Below, one piece after another: positions 8,618 through 17,599 of a DNA stretch of 64,000 nucleotides. The position numbers were made by a program, and so were the translations under genes. Positions within the stretch are counted from its first letter, which is position 1. The number at the start of each line of letters is the position of its first letter. This stretch comes from Serratia nematodiphila DZ0503SBS1 (GTDB lineage Bacteria; Pseudomonadota; Gammaproteobacteria; Enterobacterales; Enterobacteriaceae): the NCBI RefSeq assembly GCF_000738675.1, contig NZ_JPUX01000002.1:62001-126000 (forward strand). The letters run 5' to 3'. Below the pieces are notes generated by a model, which worked only from the letters and a program-made list of their open reading frames with translations, was not told the DNA's origin and did not search any database.

Positions 8618-10243
8618 ATGAAGTCGTCCTTATTCAGCCGCTATACCTGCTTTGTGCTGAGCATCTTGCTCACCCTGGTTTTCTTGATCATGATGCACAA
8701 CCATCCCTGGTTCTGGCTGCCGGCCCTGGCCTGCGGTTGCCTGATGGTACTGGGTATCTACGATCTCACGCAGCAGCGCCACGCCATCTGCCGCAACTAC
8801 CCGATCATCGGCCGCCTGCGCTTCTTCTTCGAGTTCATCCGTCCGGAACTGCGCCAGTATTTCCTCGAGCAGGATAATGAAGAGATCCCGTTTTCGCGCA
8901 CCCAGCGCACGCTGGTGTATCGCCGGGCGAAAAACGAGATGGGTGACAAACCGTTCGGCACCCTGCTGGACGTCTACCAAACCGGCTATGAGTGCATCGG
9001 CCACTCCATGCGGCCGGTGGAAGCCGCCGACCCAACCAGTTTCCGTATCACCATCGGCGGCGCCGACTGCCGCCAGCCCTACTCCGCGTCGATCTTCAAC
9101 ATTTCGGCCATGAGCTTCGGCGCGCTCTCCGCCAACGCCATCCGCGCGCTCAACCTCGGCGCGGCCAAGGGTAACTTCTACCACGACACCGGTGAGGGCA
9201 GCATCAGCCGCTATCACCGCGAAAACAACGGCGATCTGGTGTGGGAGCTGGGCAGCGGCTATTTCGGCTGCCGCACCGCCGACGGCCATTTCGATCCGCG
9301 CCGCTTTGCCGAACAGGCGCAAAGCCCGCAGGTGAAAATGATTGAAATCAAGCTCAGCCAGGGCGCTAAACCCGGCCACGGCGGCATTCTGCCGGCGAAG
9401 AAGGTAGATGCGGAAATCGCCGCCACCCGCGGCGTGCCGGAAGGCGTGGATTGCATCTCGCCGGCCTCGCACAGCGCCTTCACCACCCCGCTGGAAATGA
9501 TGCAATTTATCCAACAGCTGCGCGAGCTGTCAGGCGGCAAACCGGTCGGTTTCAAGCTGTGCATCGGCCACCCGTGGGAGTTCGTCGCCATCGTCAAGGC
9601 GATGCTGCACACCCGCATCCTGCCGGATTTCATCGTGGTGGACGGCAAGGAGGGCGGCACTGGCGCCGCGCCGCTCGAACTCTCCAACTATATGGGCATG
9701 CCGCTGCGCGAAGGGCTGCTGTTCGTGCATAACACGCTGGTGGGCTGCGGCCTGCGCGACCAAATCAAGATTGGCGCCAGCGGCAAGATCATCAGCGCCT
9801 TTGACATCGCCAGCGTGCTGGTGCTCGGCGCCGACTGGGTGAATTCGGCGCGCGGCTTTATGTTCGCCGTAGGCTGCATCCAGTCGCAAAGCTGCCACAC
9901 CAACCACTGCCCGACCGGCGTAGCGACGCAAGATCCGCTGCGGCAAAAGGCGCTGGTGGTGCCGAACAAGGCGGAACGCGTCTACCACTTCCATCAGAAT
10001 ACGGTGAAAGCGCTGGCGGACATGCTGGCGGCGGCCGGCGTCAGCCGCCCGGAGCAGCTGACCTCGCACCATATGCTGCGCCGCATCACGCCGACCGAGA
10101 TCAAGGTATACGCCGATATCTATTATTACCTGGAGCCGGGCGCGCTGCTGCAGCCGGAGATCAAAAGCGAGTTCTACGCCCGCATGTGGCGCATGGCGAC
10201 GCCCACCAGTTTCGATCAGGCGATCTCGCTGCCGGCGGCATGA
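8618..10243 (+). CDS. Membrane-anchored FMN-binding glutamate synthase-family protein
   Basis: A 541-residue protein. Two hydrophobic helices near residues 8-50 anchor it. From about residue 90 it follows the FMN-binding domain of glutamate synthase: MSFGALSANAIRALN, KPGHGGILPAKKV, VDGKEGGTGAAPLE and the cysteine cluster SCHTNHCPTGVATQDP, which in glutamate synthase binds a 3Fe-4S centre. The glutaminase domain is absent, so it is not a full GltB. Homologues of this stand-alone form are widespread and their substrate is not established. AGGAGA lies just upstream of the ATG. It stands alone, facing betA. Confidence 0.85.
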   Translation: MKSSLFSRYTCFVLSILLTLVFLIMMHNHPWFWLPALACGCLMVLGIYDLTQQRHAICRNYPIIGRLRFFFEFIRPELRQYFLEQDNEEIPFSRTQRTLVYRRAKNEMGDKPFGTLLDVYQTGYECIGHSMRPVEAADPTSFRITIGGADCRQPYSASIFNISAMSFGALSANAIRALNLGAAKGNFYHDTGEGSISRYHRENNGDLVWELGSGYFGCRTADGHFDPRRFAEQAQSPQVKMIEIKLSQGAKPGHGGILPAKKVDAEIAATRGVPEGVDCISPASHSAFTTPLEMMQFIQQLRELSGGKPVGFKLCIGHPWEFVAIVKAMLHTRILPDFIVVDGKEGGTGAAPLELSNYMGMPLREGLLFVHNTLVGCGLRDQIKIGASGKIISAFDIASVLVLGADWVNSARGFMFAVGCIQSQSCHTNHCPTGVATQDPLRQKALVVPNKAERVYHFHQNTVKALADMLAAAGVSRPEQLTSHHMLRRITPTEIKVYADIYYYLEPGALLQPEIKSEFYARMWRMATPTSFDQAISLPAA

Positions 10244-10265
10244 TGGGATAAGGGATAAAAGAGAG

Positions 10266-10346
10266 TTGCCCCCTCGCCTTGGGGAAGAGCATATGGAGAG
10301 GGGTTGCTTGCTACGGCGGCCCTCCCCCTCAACGGCGAGAGGGCGT
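10266..10346. repeat. Imperfect palindromic repeat between convergent genes
   Basis: The outer ends, TTGCCCCCTCGCC at 10266-10278 and the complement of ACGCCCTCTCGCC at 10334-10346, form an imperfect inverted repeat. Inner G- and C-runs (CCCC...GGGG at 10270-10284, CCTCCCCCTC at 10321-10330) can form smaller hairpins. It fills the gap between the 3' ends of the FMN protein gene and betA. This fits a dispersed REP-like element doubling as a transcription end. Copy number elsewhere could not be checked. Confidence 0.45.
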
Positions 10347-10351
10347 GTCGG

Positions 10352-12019
10352 TTACTGCTTGCGCACCGGCGCATCGCCGGCGACGTAGTAGTCGGCAGTG
10401 CTGCGCGGCAGCGGCGCGCGCTGGCGAATGCGGTCGGCTAACTTCTCGGCGATCATGATGGTGGTGGCGTTCAGGTTGCCGGTGATGATCAGCGGCATGA
10501 TTGACGCATCCACCACCCGCAATCCTTCCATGCCGTGCACCCGGCCCTGGCCGTCGACCACCGCCATCTCGTCTTCGCCCATCTTGCACGAGCAGGACGG
10601 GTGGAAGGCGGTTTCGGCGTGCTCACGCACGAAGGCGTCCAGCTGCTCGTCGGTCTGCACCTCCGGCCCTGGGCTGATCTCGCGGCCGCGGTATTCGTCC
10701 AGGGCCGGCTGCGCCATGATTTCGCGCGTGATGCGGATAGCGTCGCGGAACTCCTGCCAATCCTGTTCGGTCGACATGTAGTTGAACAGAATGCTCGGGT
10801 GCTGGCGCGGATCCTTCGACTTCACCTGCACCCGGCCGCGGCTCGGCGAACGCATCGAGCCGACGTGGGCCTGGAAGCCGTGCTCTTTCACCGCGTTGCT
10901 GCCGTTATAGTTAATCGCCACCGGCAGGAAGTGATACTGAATGTTCGGCCAGGCAAACTCTGCGCGGCTGCGGATGAAACCACCGGCCTCGAACTGGTTG
11001 CTGGCGCCGACGCCGGTGCCGTTGAACAGCCATTCCGCGCCGATCTTCGGCTGATTGAACCATTGCAACGCCGGGTACAGCGACACCGGTTTCTTGCAGG
11101 CGTACTGCAGGTACATCTCCAGGTGGTCCTGCAGGTTTTCCCCTACCCCCGGCAGATCGTGCACCACGTTGATGTCCAGACTTTTCAGCAGCGCCGCCGG
11201 GCCGACGCCCGAACGCTGCAGAATTTGCGGCGAGGCGATGGCGCCGGCGCACAGCAGCACTTCGCGGCGCGCTTTGGCATGGGTCAGCTGATTGCTGTCG
11301 CCCTGCAGATAGTTGACGCCCACTGCGCGCTTGCCGTCGAACACGATATGGTCGGTCAGCGCATGGGTGACGATCTTCAGGTTCGGCCGGGAACGCGCCT
11401 GATCCAGATAACCGCGGGCGGTGCTGGCGCGGCGCCCCTTCGGCGTCACGGTGCGATCCATCGGGCCGAAGCCTTCCTGCTGGTAACCGTTCAGATCGTC
11501 GGTGCGCGGATAGCCCGCCTGCACGCCGGCTTCCACCATGGCGTGGAACAGTTCGTTGTTACCGGCCTTCGGCGTGGTGACACTCACCGGGCCATCACCG
11601 CCGTGGTAATCGTTCGGGCCGATATCGCGCGTTTCCGCCTTGCGGAAATACGGCAGACAGTCCAGATAGGTCCAGTCTTCCAGACCCGGCGCCTTGGCCC
11701 AGTTGTCGAAATCCATCGCGTTGCCGCGAATGTAACACATGCCGTTGATCAGGGACGAACCGCCCAGACCTTTGCCGCGGCCGCATTCCATCCGGCGGTT
11801 GTTCATGTGCGGCTCAGGATCGGTTTCATACGCCCAGTTATAGCGGCGGCCCTGCAGCGGAAACGCCAGCGCGGCCGGCATCTGGGTACGGAAATCCATC
11901 CGGTAATCCGGGCCGCCGGCTTCCAGCAGCAGGACGCTGACGTCGGCGTCTTCAGTCAATCGGGTGGCTAACACGTTGCCGGCGGAACCGGCACCGATAA
12001 TGATGTAGTCAAATTCCAT
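10352..12019 (-). CDS. betA: Choline dehydrogenase
   Basis: A 555-residue GMC-family flavoprotein that oxidises choline to betaine aldehyde on the way to the osmoprotectant glycine betaine. The N-terminus has the FAD-binding fold [18 protein letters not shown]...[22 protein letters not shown], the HPSCSCKMG segment near the catalytic histidine and the C-terminal [13 protein letters not shown] are all present. The length is normal for BetA. It is the last gene of the minus-strand betI-betB-betA order, 135 bases after betB with a strong stem-loop between. Expression should follow choline through BetI. Confidence 0.96.
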   Translation of the reverse strand: MEFDYIIIGAGSAGNVLATRLTEDADVSVLLLEAGGPDYRMDFRTQMPAALAFPLQGRRYNWAYETDPEPHMNNRRMECGRGKGLGGSSLINGMCYIRGNAMDFDNWAKAPGLEDWTYLDCLPYFRKAETRDIGPNDYHGGDGPVSVTTPKAGNNELFHAMVEAGVQAGYPRTDDLNGYQQEGFGPMDRTVTPKGRRASTARGYLDQARSRPNLKIVTHALTDHIVFDGKRAVGVNYLQGDSNQLTHAKARREVLLCAGAIASPQILQRSGVGPAALLKSLDINVVHDLPGVGENLQDHLEMYLQYACKKPVSLYPALQWFNQPKIGAEWLFNGTGVGASNQFEAGGFIRSRAEFAWPNIQYHFLPVAINYNGSNAVKEHGFQAHVGSMRSPSRGRVQVKSKDPRQHPSILFNYMSTEQDWQEFRDAIRITREIMAQPALDEYRGREISPGPEVQTDEQLDAFVREHAETAFHPSCSCKMGEDEMAVVDGQGRVHGMEGLRVVDASIMPLIITGNLNATTIMIAEKLADRIRQRAPLPRSTADYYVAGDAPVRKQ

Positions 12020-12111
12020 TCATTATCTCCTTACTTTATTGGCCTGCATGAGACGAAAACGCGAAACGCGGATCCGCAACAGGCGGTGTATTTGGCTCTC
12101 GGGGAGTGTCG

Positions 12112-12134
12112 GCCGCAGCCAACCCGGCTGCGGC
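12112..12134 (-). terminator. Stem-loop between betB and betA
   Basis: A perfect nine-base-pair GC-rich stem (GCCGCAGCC/GGCTGCGGC) with loop AACCC sits just after the betB stop and before betA, without a U-run. It could be an RNA stability or processing element, giving unequal BetB and BetA levels. Confidence 0.5.
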
Positions 12135-12154
12135 TCGAAAGACGACGGGGATAG

Positions 12155-13627
12155 TTAAAATACCGAGGCGTATTCGCCCAGCTCAACCTGCACCGATTTG
12201 ATCTGGGTGTAGTGCTCCAGCGTGGTCAGGCCGTTTTCGCGGCCGACGCCGGACTGCTTGTAACCGCCGACCGGCATTTCCGCCGCCGACTCGCCCCAGG
12301 TGTTGATCCAGCAAATGCCGGCTTCCAGCTGGTGGATCACGCGGTGCGCGCGGGCCAGATCGTGGGTCACCACGCCCGCGGCCAGGCCGAAGGTGGTGTC
12401 GTTGGCACGGCGCACCACTTCCTCTTCGCTCTGGTAGCTGAGAATGCTCATCACCGGCCCGAAGATCTCTTCGCGCACGATTTCCATGTCGTCGCGGCAG
12501 TCGCTGAATACCGTCGGCGCCACGTAAGCGCCCTTGCCGAATTCGCCGTGGGTGACGCGTTCGCCGCCGCACAGCAGGCGCGCGCCGCTGTTTTTGCCGC
12601 TCTCGATAAAGCGCAGCACCGATTCCATGTGCGCAAAGCTGACCAGCGGCCCGAAGTTGGTTTGCGGATCGGTCGGATCGCCGAGGCGAATGCGCTTCAC
12701 GCGCTCGAGAATTTTCGCCTCAAACTGCGCCTGCAGCGCCGCCGGCACAAAGACGCGGGTGCCGTTGGTGCACACCTGGCCGGAACTGTAGAAGTTGGCC
12801 ATCATGGCGATATCGGCGGCGCGATCCAGATCGGCGTCGTCGAAGATAATCAGCGGCGACTTGCCGCCCAGCTCCATGGTGACTTCCTTCAGCGTCGAAC
12901 CCGACGCGTTGGCCATCACCTTCTTGCCGGTTTTCACCCCGCCGGTGAAAGAGACTTTGGCAATGCCCGGATGGTCGGTCAGATATTGCCCCACTTCCGC
13001 CCCGCTGCCGGTCACCACGTTGAACACGCCGTCCGGCAGGCCGGCTTCGGTGTAGATTTCCGCCAGCTTCAGCGCCGTCAGCGACGTGACTTCACTCGGT
13101 TTGAAAATCATCGCATTGCCCGCCGCCAGCGCCGGCGCGGACTTCCACAGCGCAATCTGAATCGGGTAGTTCCAGGCGCCGATGCCGGCCACCACGCCCA
13201 GCGGTTCGCGGCGGGTGTAGACGAACGAGGTATCGCGCAGCGGGATCTGCTCGCCTTCAATGGCCGGGATCAGGCCGGCGTAGTACTCCAGCACGTCGGC
13301 GCCGGTGACGATGTCCACCGCGGTGGTTTCCGACATCGCTTTACCGGTATCCAGCGTTTCCAGCGCCGCCAGCTCATCGTTGCGCTCGCGCAGAATATCC
13401 ACCGCGCGACGCAGGATGCGCGAACGCGCCATCGCCGTCATCGCCGCCCACACCTTCTGCCCGCTGGCCGCGCTGGCCACCGCACGATCGACGTCTTCAG
13501 CGCCGGCGGACTGGACTTCAGCCAGAACTTCGCCGTTCGCCGGATTAATGGCGTTGAAGGTTTTTCCAGCGGTGCTGTCTACATAGGCGCCATGAATATA
13601 GAGCTTCTGCAAGCCAAAACGGGACAT
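12155..13627 (-). CDS. betB: Betaine aldehyde dehydrogenase
   Basis: A 490-residue NAD(P)-dependent aldehyde dehydrogenase that turns betaine aldehyde into glycine betaine. The start is the ATG at 13627 ([13 protein letters not shown]), giving the length of known BetB; the longer open frame only overlaps betI. Visible are the cofactor region [29 protein letters not shown], the general-base motif MELGGKSPL, and the catalytic cysteine in [10 protein letters not shown]. It lies 14 bases after betI and before betA, so the three are probably co-transcribed. Very secure. Confidence 0.97.
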   Translation of the reverse strand: MSRFGLQKLYIHGAYVDSTAGKTFNAINPANGEVLAEVQSAGAEDVDRAVASAASGQKVWAAMTAMARSRILRRAVDILRERNDELAALETLDTGKAMSETTAVDIVTGADVLEYYAGLIPAIEGEQIPLRDTSFVYTRREPLGVVAGIGAWNYPIQIALWKSAPALAAGNAMIFKPSEVTSLTALKLAEIYTEAGLPDGVFNVVTGSGAEVGQYLTDHPGIAKVSFTGGVKTGKKVMANASGSTLKEVTMELGGKSPLIIFDDADLDRAADIAMMANFYSSGQVCTNGTRVFVPAALQAQFEAKILERVKRIRLGDPTDPQTNFGPLVSFAHMESVLRFIESGKNSGARLLCGGERVTHGEFGKGAYVAPTVFSDCRDDMEIVREEIFGPVMSILSYQSEEEVVRRANDTTFGLAAGVVTHDLARAHRVIHQLEAGICWINTWGESAAEMPVGGYKQSGVGRENGLTTLEHYTQIKSVQVELGEYASVF

Positions 13628-13641
13628 AGGATCTCCTTGAG

Positions 13642-14244
13642 TTATCCTCCGGGCAGCGTTTGCCCCCGGAGTTGGAACGTGATGTATTCGGTCGTGAGCG
13701 CCAGCGCCTGCGCCTGATTGAACGCGGAGCCGCGCAGCGCGCTGCGCAGCCACAGCCCATCGATCAGCGCCGCCAGCCCCTTGGCCGCCAACCGCGCCTG
13801 CGGCTGCGGCATGACGCGGCGAAACTCGGCGCACAGGTTGGAATAAAGCCGGCGGCCGTTCACCTGTTGCAGTCGGTTGAGCTGCGGCTGGTGCAGGCTG
13901 CTGGCCCAAAAGGCCAGCCAGGTCTTCATCGCCGCGCTGTTGATCTGGCTGTCGTCGAAGTTGCCGGCGACGATCGCCTGCAGCCGCGCCGCCGGGCTGT
14001 TATCGGTCAGCGCCTGCAACCGCAGCTTCACCGCCTCGCCCAGGTGGCTGATCAGATAGCGCATCGTGGCTTCCAGCAGGCCGTTCTTGTCCTTGAAATA
14101 ATGGCTGATGATGCCGTTGGAAACGCCGGCCCGCCGCGCGATCTGCGCGATGGTGGCGTCATGCATTCCCACTTCGTTTACCGCGGCGAGCGTGGCATCA
14201 ATCAACTGCTGCCTTCTGATTGGCTGCATTCCTACCTTTGGCAT
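13642..14244 (-). CDS. betI: Choline-responsive repressor BetI
   Basis: A 200-residue TetR-family repressor. It begins [36 protein letters not shown] in near identity to E. coli BetI, with HTH helices [25 protein letters not shown]. The effector domain includes the conserved [15 protein letters not shown] stretch. BetI represses the bet genes until choline is present. It is first in the betIBA operon, divergent from betT across a 400-base region that contains a perfect palindrome of the expected kind. Confidence 0.96.
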   Translation of the reverse strand: MPKVGMQPIRRQQLIDATLAAVNEVGMHDATIAQIARRAGVSNGIISHYFKDKNGLLEATMRYLISHLGEAVKLRLQALTDNSPAARLQAIVAGNFDDSQINSAAMKTWLAFWASSLHQPQLNRLQQVNGRRLYSNLCAEFRRVMPQPQARLAAKGLAALIDGLWLRSALRGSAFNQAQALALTTEYITFQLRGQTLPGG

Positions 14245-14350
14245 ATTTCGACTCTCACAAAACCGACTTCGGCCTTATCTCAGCGGGCAAATTTCACTGC
14301 CGTTTCGCCCGTGATTCAGGTCATCATGCGGACTATTAAACTTTTTTTTG

Positions 14351-14364
14351 ATTGAACGTTCAAT
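14351..14364. promoter_or_regulatory. Probable BetI operator
   Basis: The perfect 14-base palindrome ATTGAACGTTCAAT lies in the AT-rich part of the betI-betT gap. Its symmetry, position and GAACGTTC core fit a TetR-family operator. Assignment to BetI is inferred from context. Confidence 0.7.
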
Positions 14365-14546
14365 AAAAATTGCATATATTTTATTGCCGCCTGGTTAAAA
14401 ATTTGTACTATCTGGTTGTGGAACTGGCTGATTTTTGTGAGGTAATTAACGAATCTGACCAAAATCAGTGGCTGTAAGCGGTTCCCACCGCGAAGCGCTC
14501 CGGTGCTTCGGCAACAGGCGAAAGCGGCGTTACTCAGGCCATTCCG

Positions 14547-14642
14547 ATGGGGATGGTCGCCGCCTTCATTCGCCCGTTTTTCGGCGGCGCCAACGCGCCC
14601 CGAAATGCGGAGCGGCACGATTTTACTCAGTTCAGAGGATGA
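14547..14642 (+). CDS. Possible 31-residue leader ORF overlapping the betT start
   Basis: ATG at 14547 opens a frame (MGMVAAFIRPFFGG...) whose TGA at 14640-14642 overlaps the ATG at 14639, three bases before the betT start I prefer. The frame is open back to about 14475 without another ATG. I saw no strong ribosome site. It may be a leader peptide coupling translation to betT, a remnant of older coding sequence, or chance in GC-rich DNA. No function is claimed. Confidence 0.2.
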   Translation: MGMVAAFIRPFFGGANAPRNAERHDFTQFRG

Positions 14643-14644
14643 CG

Positions 14645-16684
14645 ATGACAACACGCGAAACCTCCTCCAAACCGCAGCAGGACCGCCTCAACCCTGTGGT
14701 TTTCTTCACCTCGGCGGGGCTGATCCTGGCCTTCTCGCTGATGACCATCTTTTTCACCGACTTCTCCGGGCAGTGGATCACCCGCACGCTGAATTGGGTG
14801 TCGACCACCTTCGGTTGGTACTACCTGCTGGCGGCGACGCTGTACATCGTGTTCGTGGTGTTTATCGCCGCCTCGCGCTTCGGTTCCATCAAGCTCGGGC
14901 CGGAGCAGTCCAAGCCGGAGTTCAGCCTGATGAGCTGGGCGGCGATGCTGTTCGCCGCCGGCATCGGCATCGACCTGATGTTCTTTTCGGTCGCCGAGCC
15001 GGTGACCCAGTACATGATGCCGCCGGAAGGCGACGCGCAAACGCTGGAGGCCGCGCGCCAGGCCATGGTCTGGACGCTGTTCCACTACGGCCTGACCGGC
15101 TGGTCGATGTATGCGCTGATGGGCATCGCCCTCGGCTACTTCAGCTATCGCTACAATCTGCCGCTGACCATCCGCTCGGCGCTGTACCCAATCTTCGGTA
15201 AGCGCATCAACGGCCCGATCGGCCACAGCGTGGACATCGCCGCGGTGCTAGGCACCATCTTCGGCATCGCCACCACGCTGGGCATCGGCGTGGTGCAGCT
15301 CAACTACGGCCTCAAGGTGTTGTTCGAGATCCCGGAAAACCTGACGGTGCAGGGCTCGCTGATCCTGCTGTCGGTGATCATGGCCACCATCTCGGTGACT
15401 TCGGGCGTTAACAAGGGCATCCGCATCCTGTCCGAGCTGAACGTGCTGCTGGCGCTGGGCCTGATCCTGTTCGTGCTGTTCTTCGGCGACACCGAGTTCC
15501 TGCTCAACGCGCTGGTGCTCAACGTCGGCGATTACGTCAATCGCTTTATGGGCATGACGCTCAACAGCTTCGCCTTCGATCGGCCGGTGGAGTGGATGAA
15601 CAATTGGACGCTGTTCTTCTGGGCCTGGTGGGTGGCGTGGTCGCCGTTCGTCGGCCTGTTCCTGGCGCGCATCTCGCGCGGGCGCACCATTCGCCAGTTC
15701 GTGGTCGGCACGCTGATCATACCGTTCGTGTTCACCCTGCTGTGGCTGTCTATCTTCGGCAACAGCGCGCTGTACCAGATCATCCACGGCAACGCCGAGT
15801 TTGCTCAGGAAGTGATGCAGTTCCCGGAGCGCGGCTTCTACAGCCTGCTGGCGCAATACCCCGGCTTCACCTTCAGCGCCTCGGTCGCCACCATCACCGG
15901 CCTGCTGTTCTACGTCACCTCGGCGGACTCCGGCTCGCTGGTGCTGGGTAACTTCACCTCGCGCCTGGCCGACATCAATAATGATGCGCCGAACTGGCTG
16001 CGGATTTTCTGGTCGGTGGCCATCGGCCTGCTGACCATCGGCATGCTGATGACCGACGGCGTGCCGGCGCTGCAGAAAACCACGGTGATCATGGGTCTGC
16101 CGTTCAGCTTCGTGATCTTCTTCGTGATGGCCGGGCTGTACAAATCGCTGCGGGTGGAGGACTACCGCAAGGCCAGCGCGCTCAGCACCCTGGCGCCGGT
16201 GCCGGTCTCCAGCCACGACGTGCTCAACTGGAAACAGCGCCTGTCGCGGGTGATGAACTACCCGGGCACGCAGTACACGCAGAAAATGTTGGATAAGGTT
16301 TGCCGCCCGGCGATGCAGGACGTGGCGCGCGAGCTGGAGTTGCGCGGCGCGAAAGTGGAGTTCAGCGAAGTGCCGCCGACCGAAGACGAACGCCTGAACC
16401 ACCTGGAGCTGCTGGTGCACCTGGGCGAGGAACAGAACTTCATCTATCAGATCTGGCCGATGCGCTACTCGGTGCCGGGCTTCACCTACCGCGCCCGCTC
16501 CGGCAAGTCGCACTACTACCGGCTGGAAACCTTCCTGATGGAAGGCACCCAGGGCAACGACCTGATGGACTACAGCAAGGAACAGGTGATTGGCGATATT
16601 CTCGACCAGTACGAGAAGCACCTGAACTTCCTGCACATTCATCGCGAAGCGCCGGGGGGCACCCTGACCTTCCCGGATATGTGA
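14645..16684 (+). CDS. betT: High-affinity choline transporter BetT
   Basis: A 679-residue BCCT-family transporter taking choline up with a proton. The start is the ATG at 14645, where AGAGG has good spacing; an ATG at 14639 is also in frame. About twelve membrane helices run from residue ~18 to ~510, with family stretches SWAAMLFAAGIGIDLMFFSV, NNWTLFFWAWWVAWSPFVG and TSADSGSLVLGNF. A C-terminal cytoplasmic tail of ~150 residues (ending APGGTLTFPDM) is the part that senses osmotic stress in BetT-type proteins. It is divergent from betIBA and should share BetI control. Confidence 0.97.
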   Translation: MTTRETSSKPQQDRLNPVVFFTSAGLILAFSLMTIFFTDFSGQWITRTLNWVSTTFGWYYLLAATLYIVFVVFIAASRFGSIKLGPEQSKPEFSLMSWAAMLFAAGIGIDLMFFSVAEPVTQYMMPPEGDAQTLEAARQAMVWTLFHYGLTGWSMYALMGIALGYFSYRYNLPLTIRSALYPIFGKRINGPIGHSVDIAAVLGTIFGIATTLGIGVVQLNYGLKVLFEIPENLTVQGSLILLSVIMATISVTSGVNKGIRILSELNVLLALGLILFVLFFGDTEFLLNALVLNVGDYVNRFMGMTLNSFAFDRPVEWMNNWTLFFWAWWVAWSPFVGLFLARISRGRTIRQFVVGTLIIPFVFTLLWLSIFGNSALYQIIHGNAEFAQEVMQFPERGFYSLLAQYPGFTFSASVATITGLLFYVTSADSGSLVLGNFTSRLADINNDAPNWLRIFWSVAIGLLTIGMLMTDGVPALQKTTVIMGLPFSFVIFFVMAGLYKSLRVEDYRKASALSTLAPVPVSSHDVLNWKQRLSRVMNYPGTQYTQKMLDKVCRPAMQDVARELELRGAKVEFSEVPPTEDERLNHLELLVHLGEEQNFIYQIWPMRYSVPGFTYRARSGKSHYYRLETFLMEGTQGNDLMDYSKEQVIGDILDQYEKHLNFLHIHREAPGGTLTFPDM

Positions 16685-16703
16685 CGGTCAATCAATAACC
16701 AGA

Positions 16704-16730
16704 GGGCGTAGCCAGGCTACGCCCTTTTTT
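16704..16730. terminator. Terminator between betT and the DUF417 gene
   Basis: Stem GGGCGTAG/CTACGCCC around CCAGG, followed by TTTTTT on the plus strand. It ends betT, and may also stop the minus-strand operon that ends at 16729. Confidence 0.85.
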
Positions 16731-17199
16731 ATGCCTGCTCGGCCGGCAAGTCGGCTTTCAGCAGCACCAGGGAGCCGGCCAACAACACCAGATCCTTGAT
16801 TAAAAAGCTGGTGGCGCCGGCCATGGCGGGAAAACCGCCGGCGGAGGGCTCCCAGGCGCCCGGCGTGGAAAAGATCAGCGTCAGCGTGGTCAGGTAGGTC
16901 ACCGTCGATCCGATCGCCCCCAGCAACCCCAACCGCCGCGACCAGAATCCCGCCAGCAGCAGCAAACCGAAGCTCCACTCGGCGACGCCCAGCGCATAAC
17001 TGGCGCCGCGAATGCCGAACGCCTGGTGCATCCAGCTCAGCAGTGGGCTGTTGCCGATCAGTGGCACCAGCCCCTGCGCTTCGTAATCAAACCATTTGGC
17101 ATAGCCGAAGGCGGCGAAAATCACCACCAAAGCCGCGCGCATAAACATAACGTCCCCGTTCGAGCGCTGAAAGCGCCGCAGCCATGTCGCCAGCATCAT
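16729..17199 (-). CDS. DUF417 (RclC/YkgB-like) inner-membrane protein
   Basis: A 156-residue protein with four likely membrane helices, around residues 20-38, 68-85, 92-112 and 130-148. The order FGYAKWFDYEAQGLVPLIGNSPLLSW, then YALGVAEWSFGLLLLAGFWSRRLGLLGA and TPGAWEPSAGGFP, follows E. coli YkgB (RclC), a DUF417 protein of the reactive-chlorine resistance operon. An AAGGAGAGAGG ribosome site precedes the tandem ATGs. It is the last gene of a minus-strand set: cytochrome b, molybdoenzyme, MXKDX protein, then this. Biochemical function is unknown; the RclC likeness supports an oxidant-defence reading of the operon. Confidence 0.8.
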   Translation of the reverse strand: MMLATWLRRFQRSNGDVMFMRAALVVIFAAFGYAKWFDYEAQGLVPLIGNSPLLSWMHQAFGIRGASYALGVAEWSFGLLLLAGFWSRRLGLLGAIGSTVTYLTTLTLIFSTPGAWEPSAGGFPAMAGATSFLIKDLVLLAGSLVLLKADLPAEQA

Positions 17200-17264
17200 C
17201 CTCTCTCCTTATGTTGCCCGCAGCCGCAGCGGATCTGCCGCTTGCGGCCACGGGGTACGGCGGC

Positions 17265-17540
17265 TTAGTGCCCCATCGCATCCTTCTTCATCTCATCTTT
17301 CTTCATGCCGTCTTTGGCCATACCGTCTTTCGCCATGCCATCCTTTTTCATGGCGTCTTGGCCCATCTTGTCTTTCTTCATGCAGTCCTTGCCCATGCAC
17401 TCTTTCTTCATGCCGTCGTGCGACATCTGGCTCATGCCGTCCTTTTTCATCGCGTCTTTGCTCATGCCATCGGCGGCGTTGGCGCCGGCCACACCCAGCA
17501 TCAGCGCGCTGCACATCATCATTGCGAATAACTTTTTCAT
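17265..17540 (-). CDS. Pentapeptide MXKDX repeat protein (methionine-rich, secreted)
   Basis: A 91-residue protein. Signal peptide MKKLFAMMMCSALMLGVAGANA is cleaved before ADGM. The mature ~69 residues are about twelve units of the form MxKDx (MSKDA, MKKDG, MSHDG, MKKEC, MGKDC and so on), so nearly every fifth residue is methionine, spaced by Lys and Asp. Two cysteines fall in MKKECMGKDC. Proteins of this repeat type are known from many proteobacteria without assigned function. Dense periplasmic methionine suits a sacrificial oxidant sink or a soft-metal binder. It lies directly downstream of an MsrP-like molybdoenzyme gene. The ATG at 17540 follows GGAAATACC. Confidence 0.88.
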   Translation of the reverse strand: MKKLFAMMMCSALMLGVAGANAADGMSKDAMKKDGMSQMSHDGMKKECMGKDCMKKDKMGQDAMKKDGMAKDGMAKDGMKKDEMKKDAMGH

Positions 17541-17599
17541 GGTATTTCCTTCCGTCATGTCAAAGGCACCGGAGTGCCGGAGAATGGCCGGCGGCCGCC

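Larger units (their letters stand above)
14245..14644. promoter_or_regulatory. betI-betT divergent control region
   Basis: Four hundred bases between divergent bet genes. The part next to betI is AT-rich and holds the palindrome at 14351-14364. The part next to betT (about 14475-14640) is GC-rich and has an open frame that ends on the betT start codon. I see no other gene in it. Confidence 0.6.

Noticed and set aside
12212..13717. A 501-codon plus-strand frame
   Set aside because: It is antisense to betB and betI; composition is that of a shadow of the real codons.
15248..16642. A 464-codon minus-strand frame
   Set aside because: It is antisense to betT, which is beyond doubt, and the translation is rich in His, Gln and Arg without any motif.
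17265..17540. A CRISPR array or tandem DNA repeat
   Set aside because: The periodicity is 15 bases and follows MxKDx codons in one frame with a signal peptide; it is a repeat protein, not an array.
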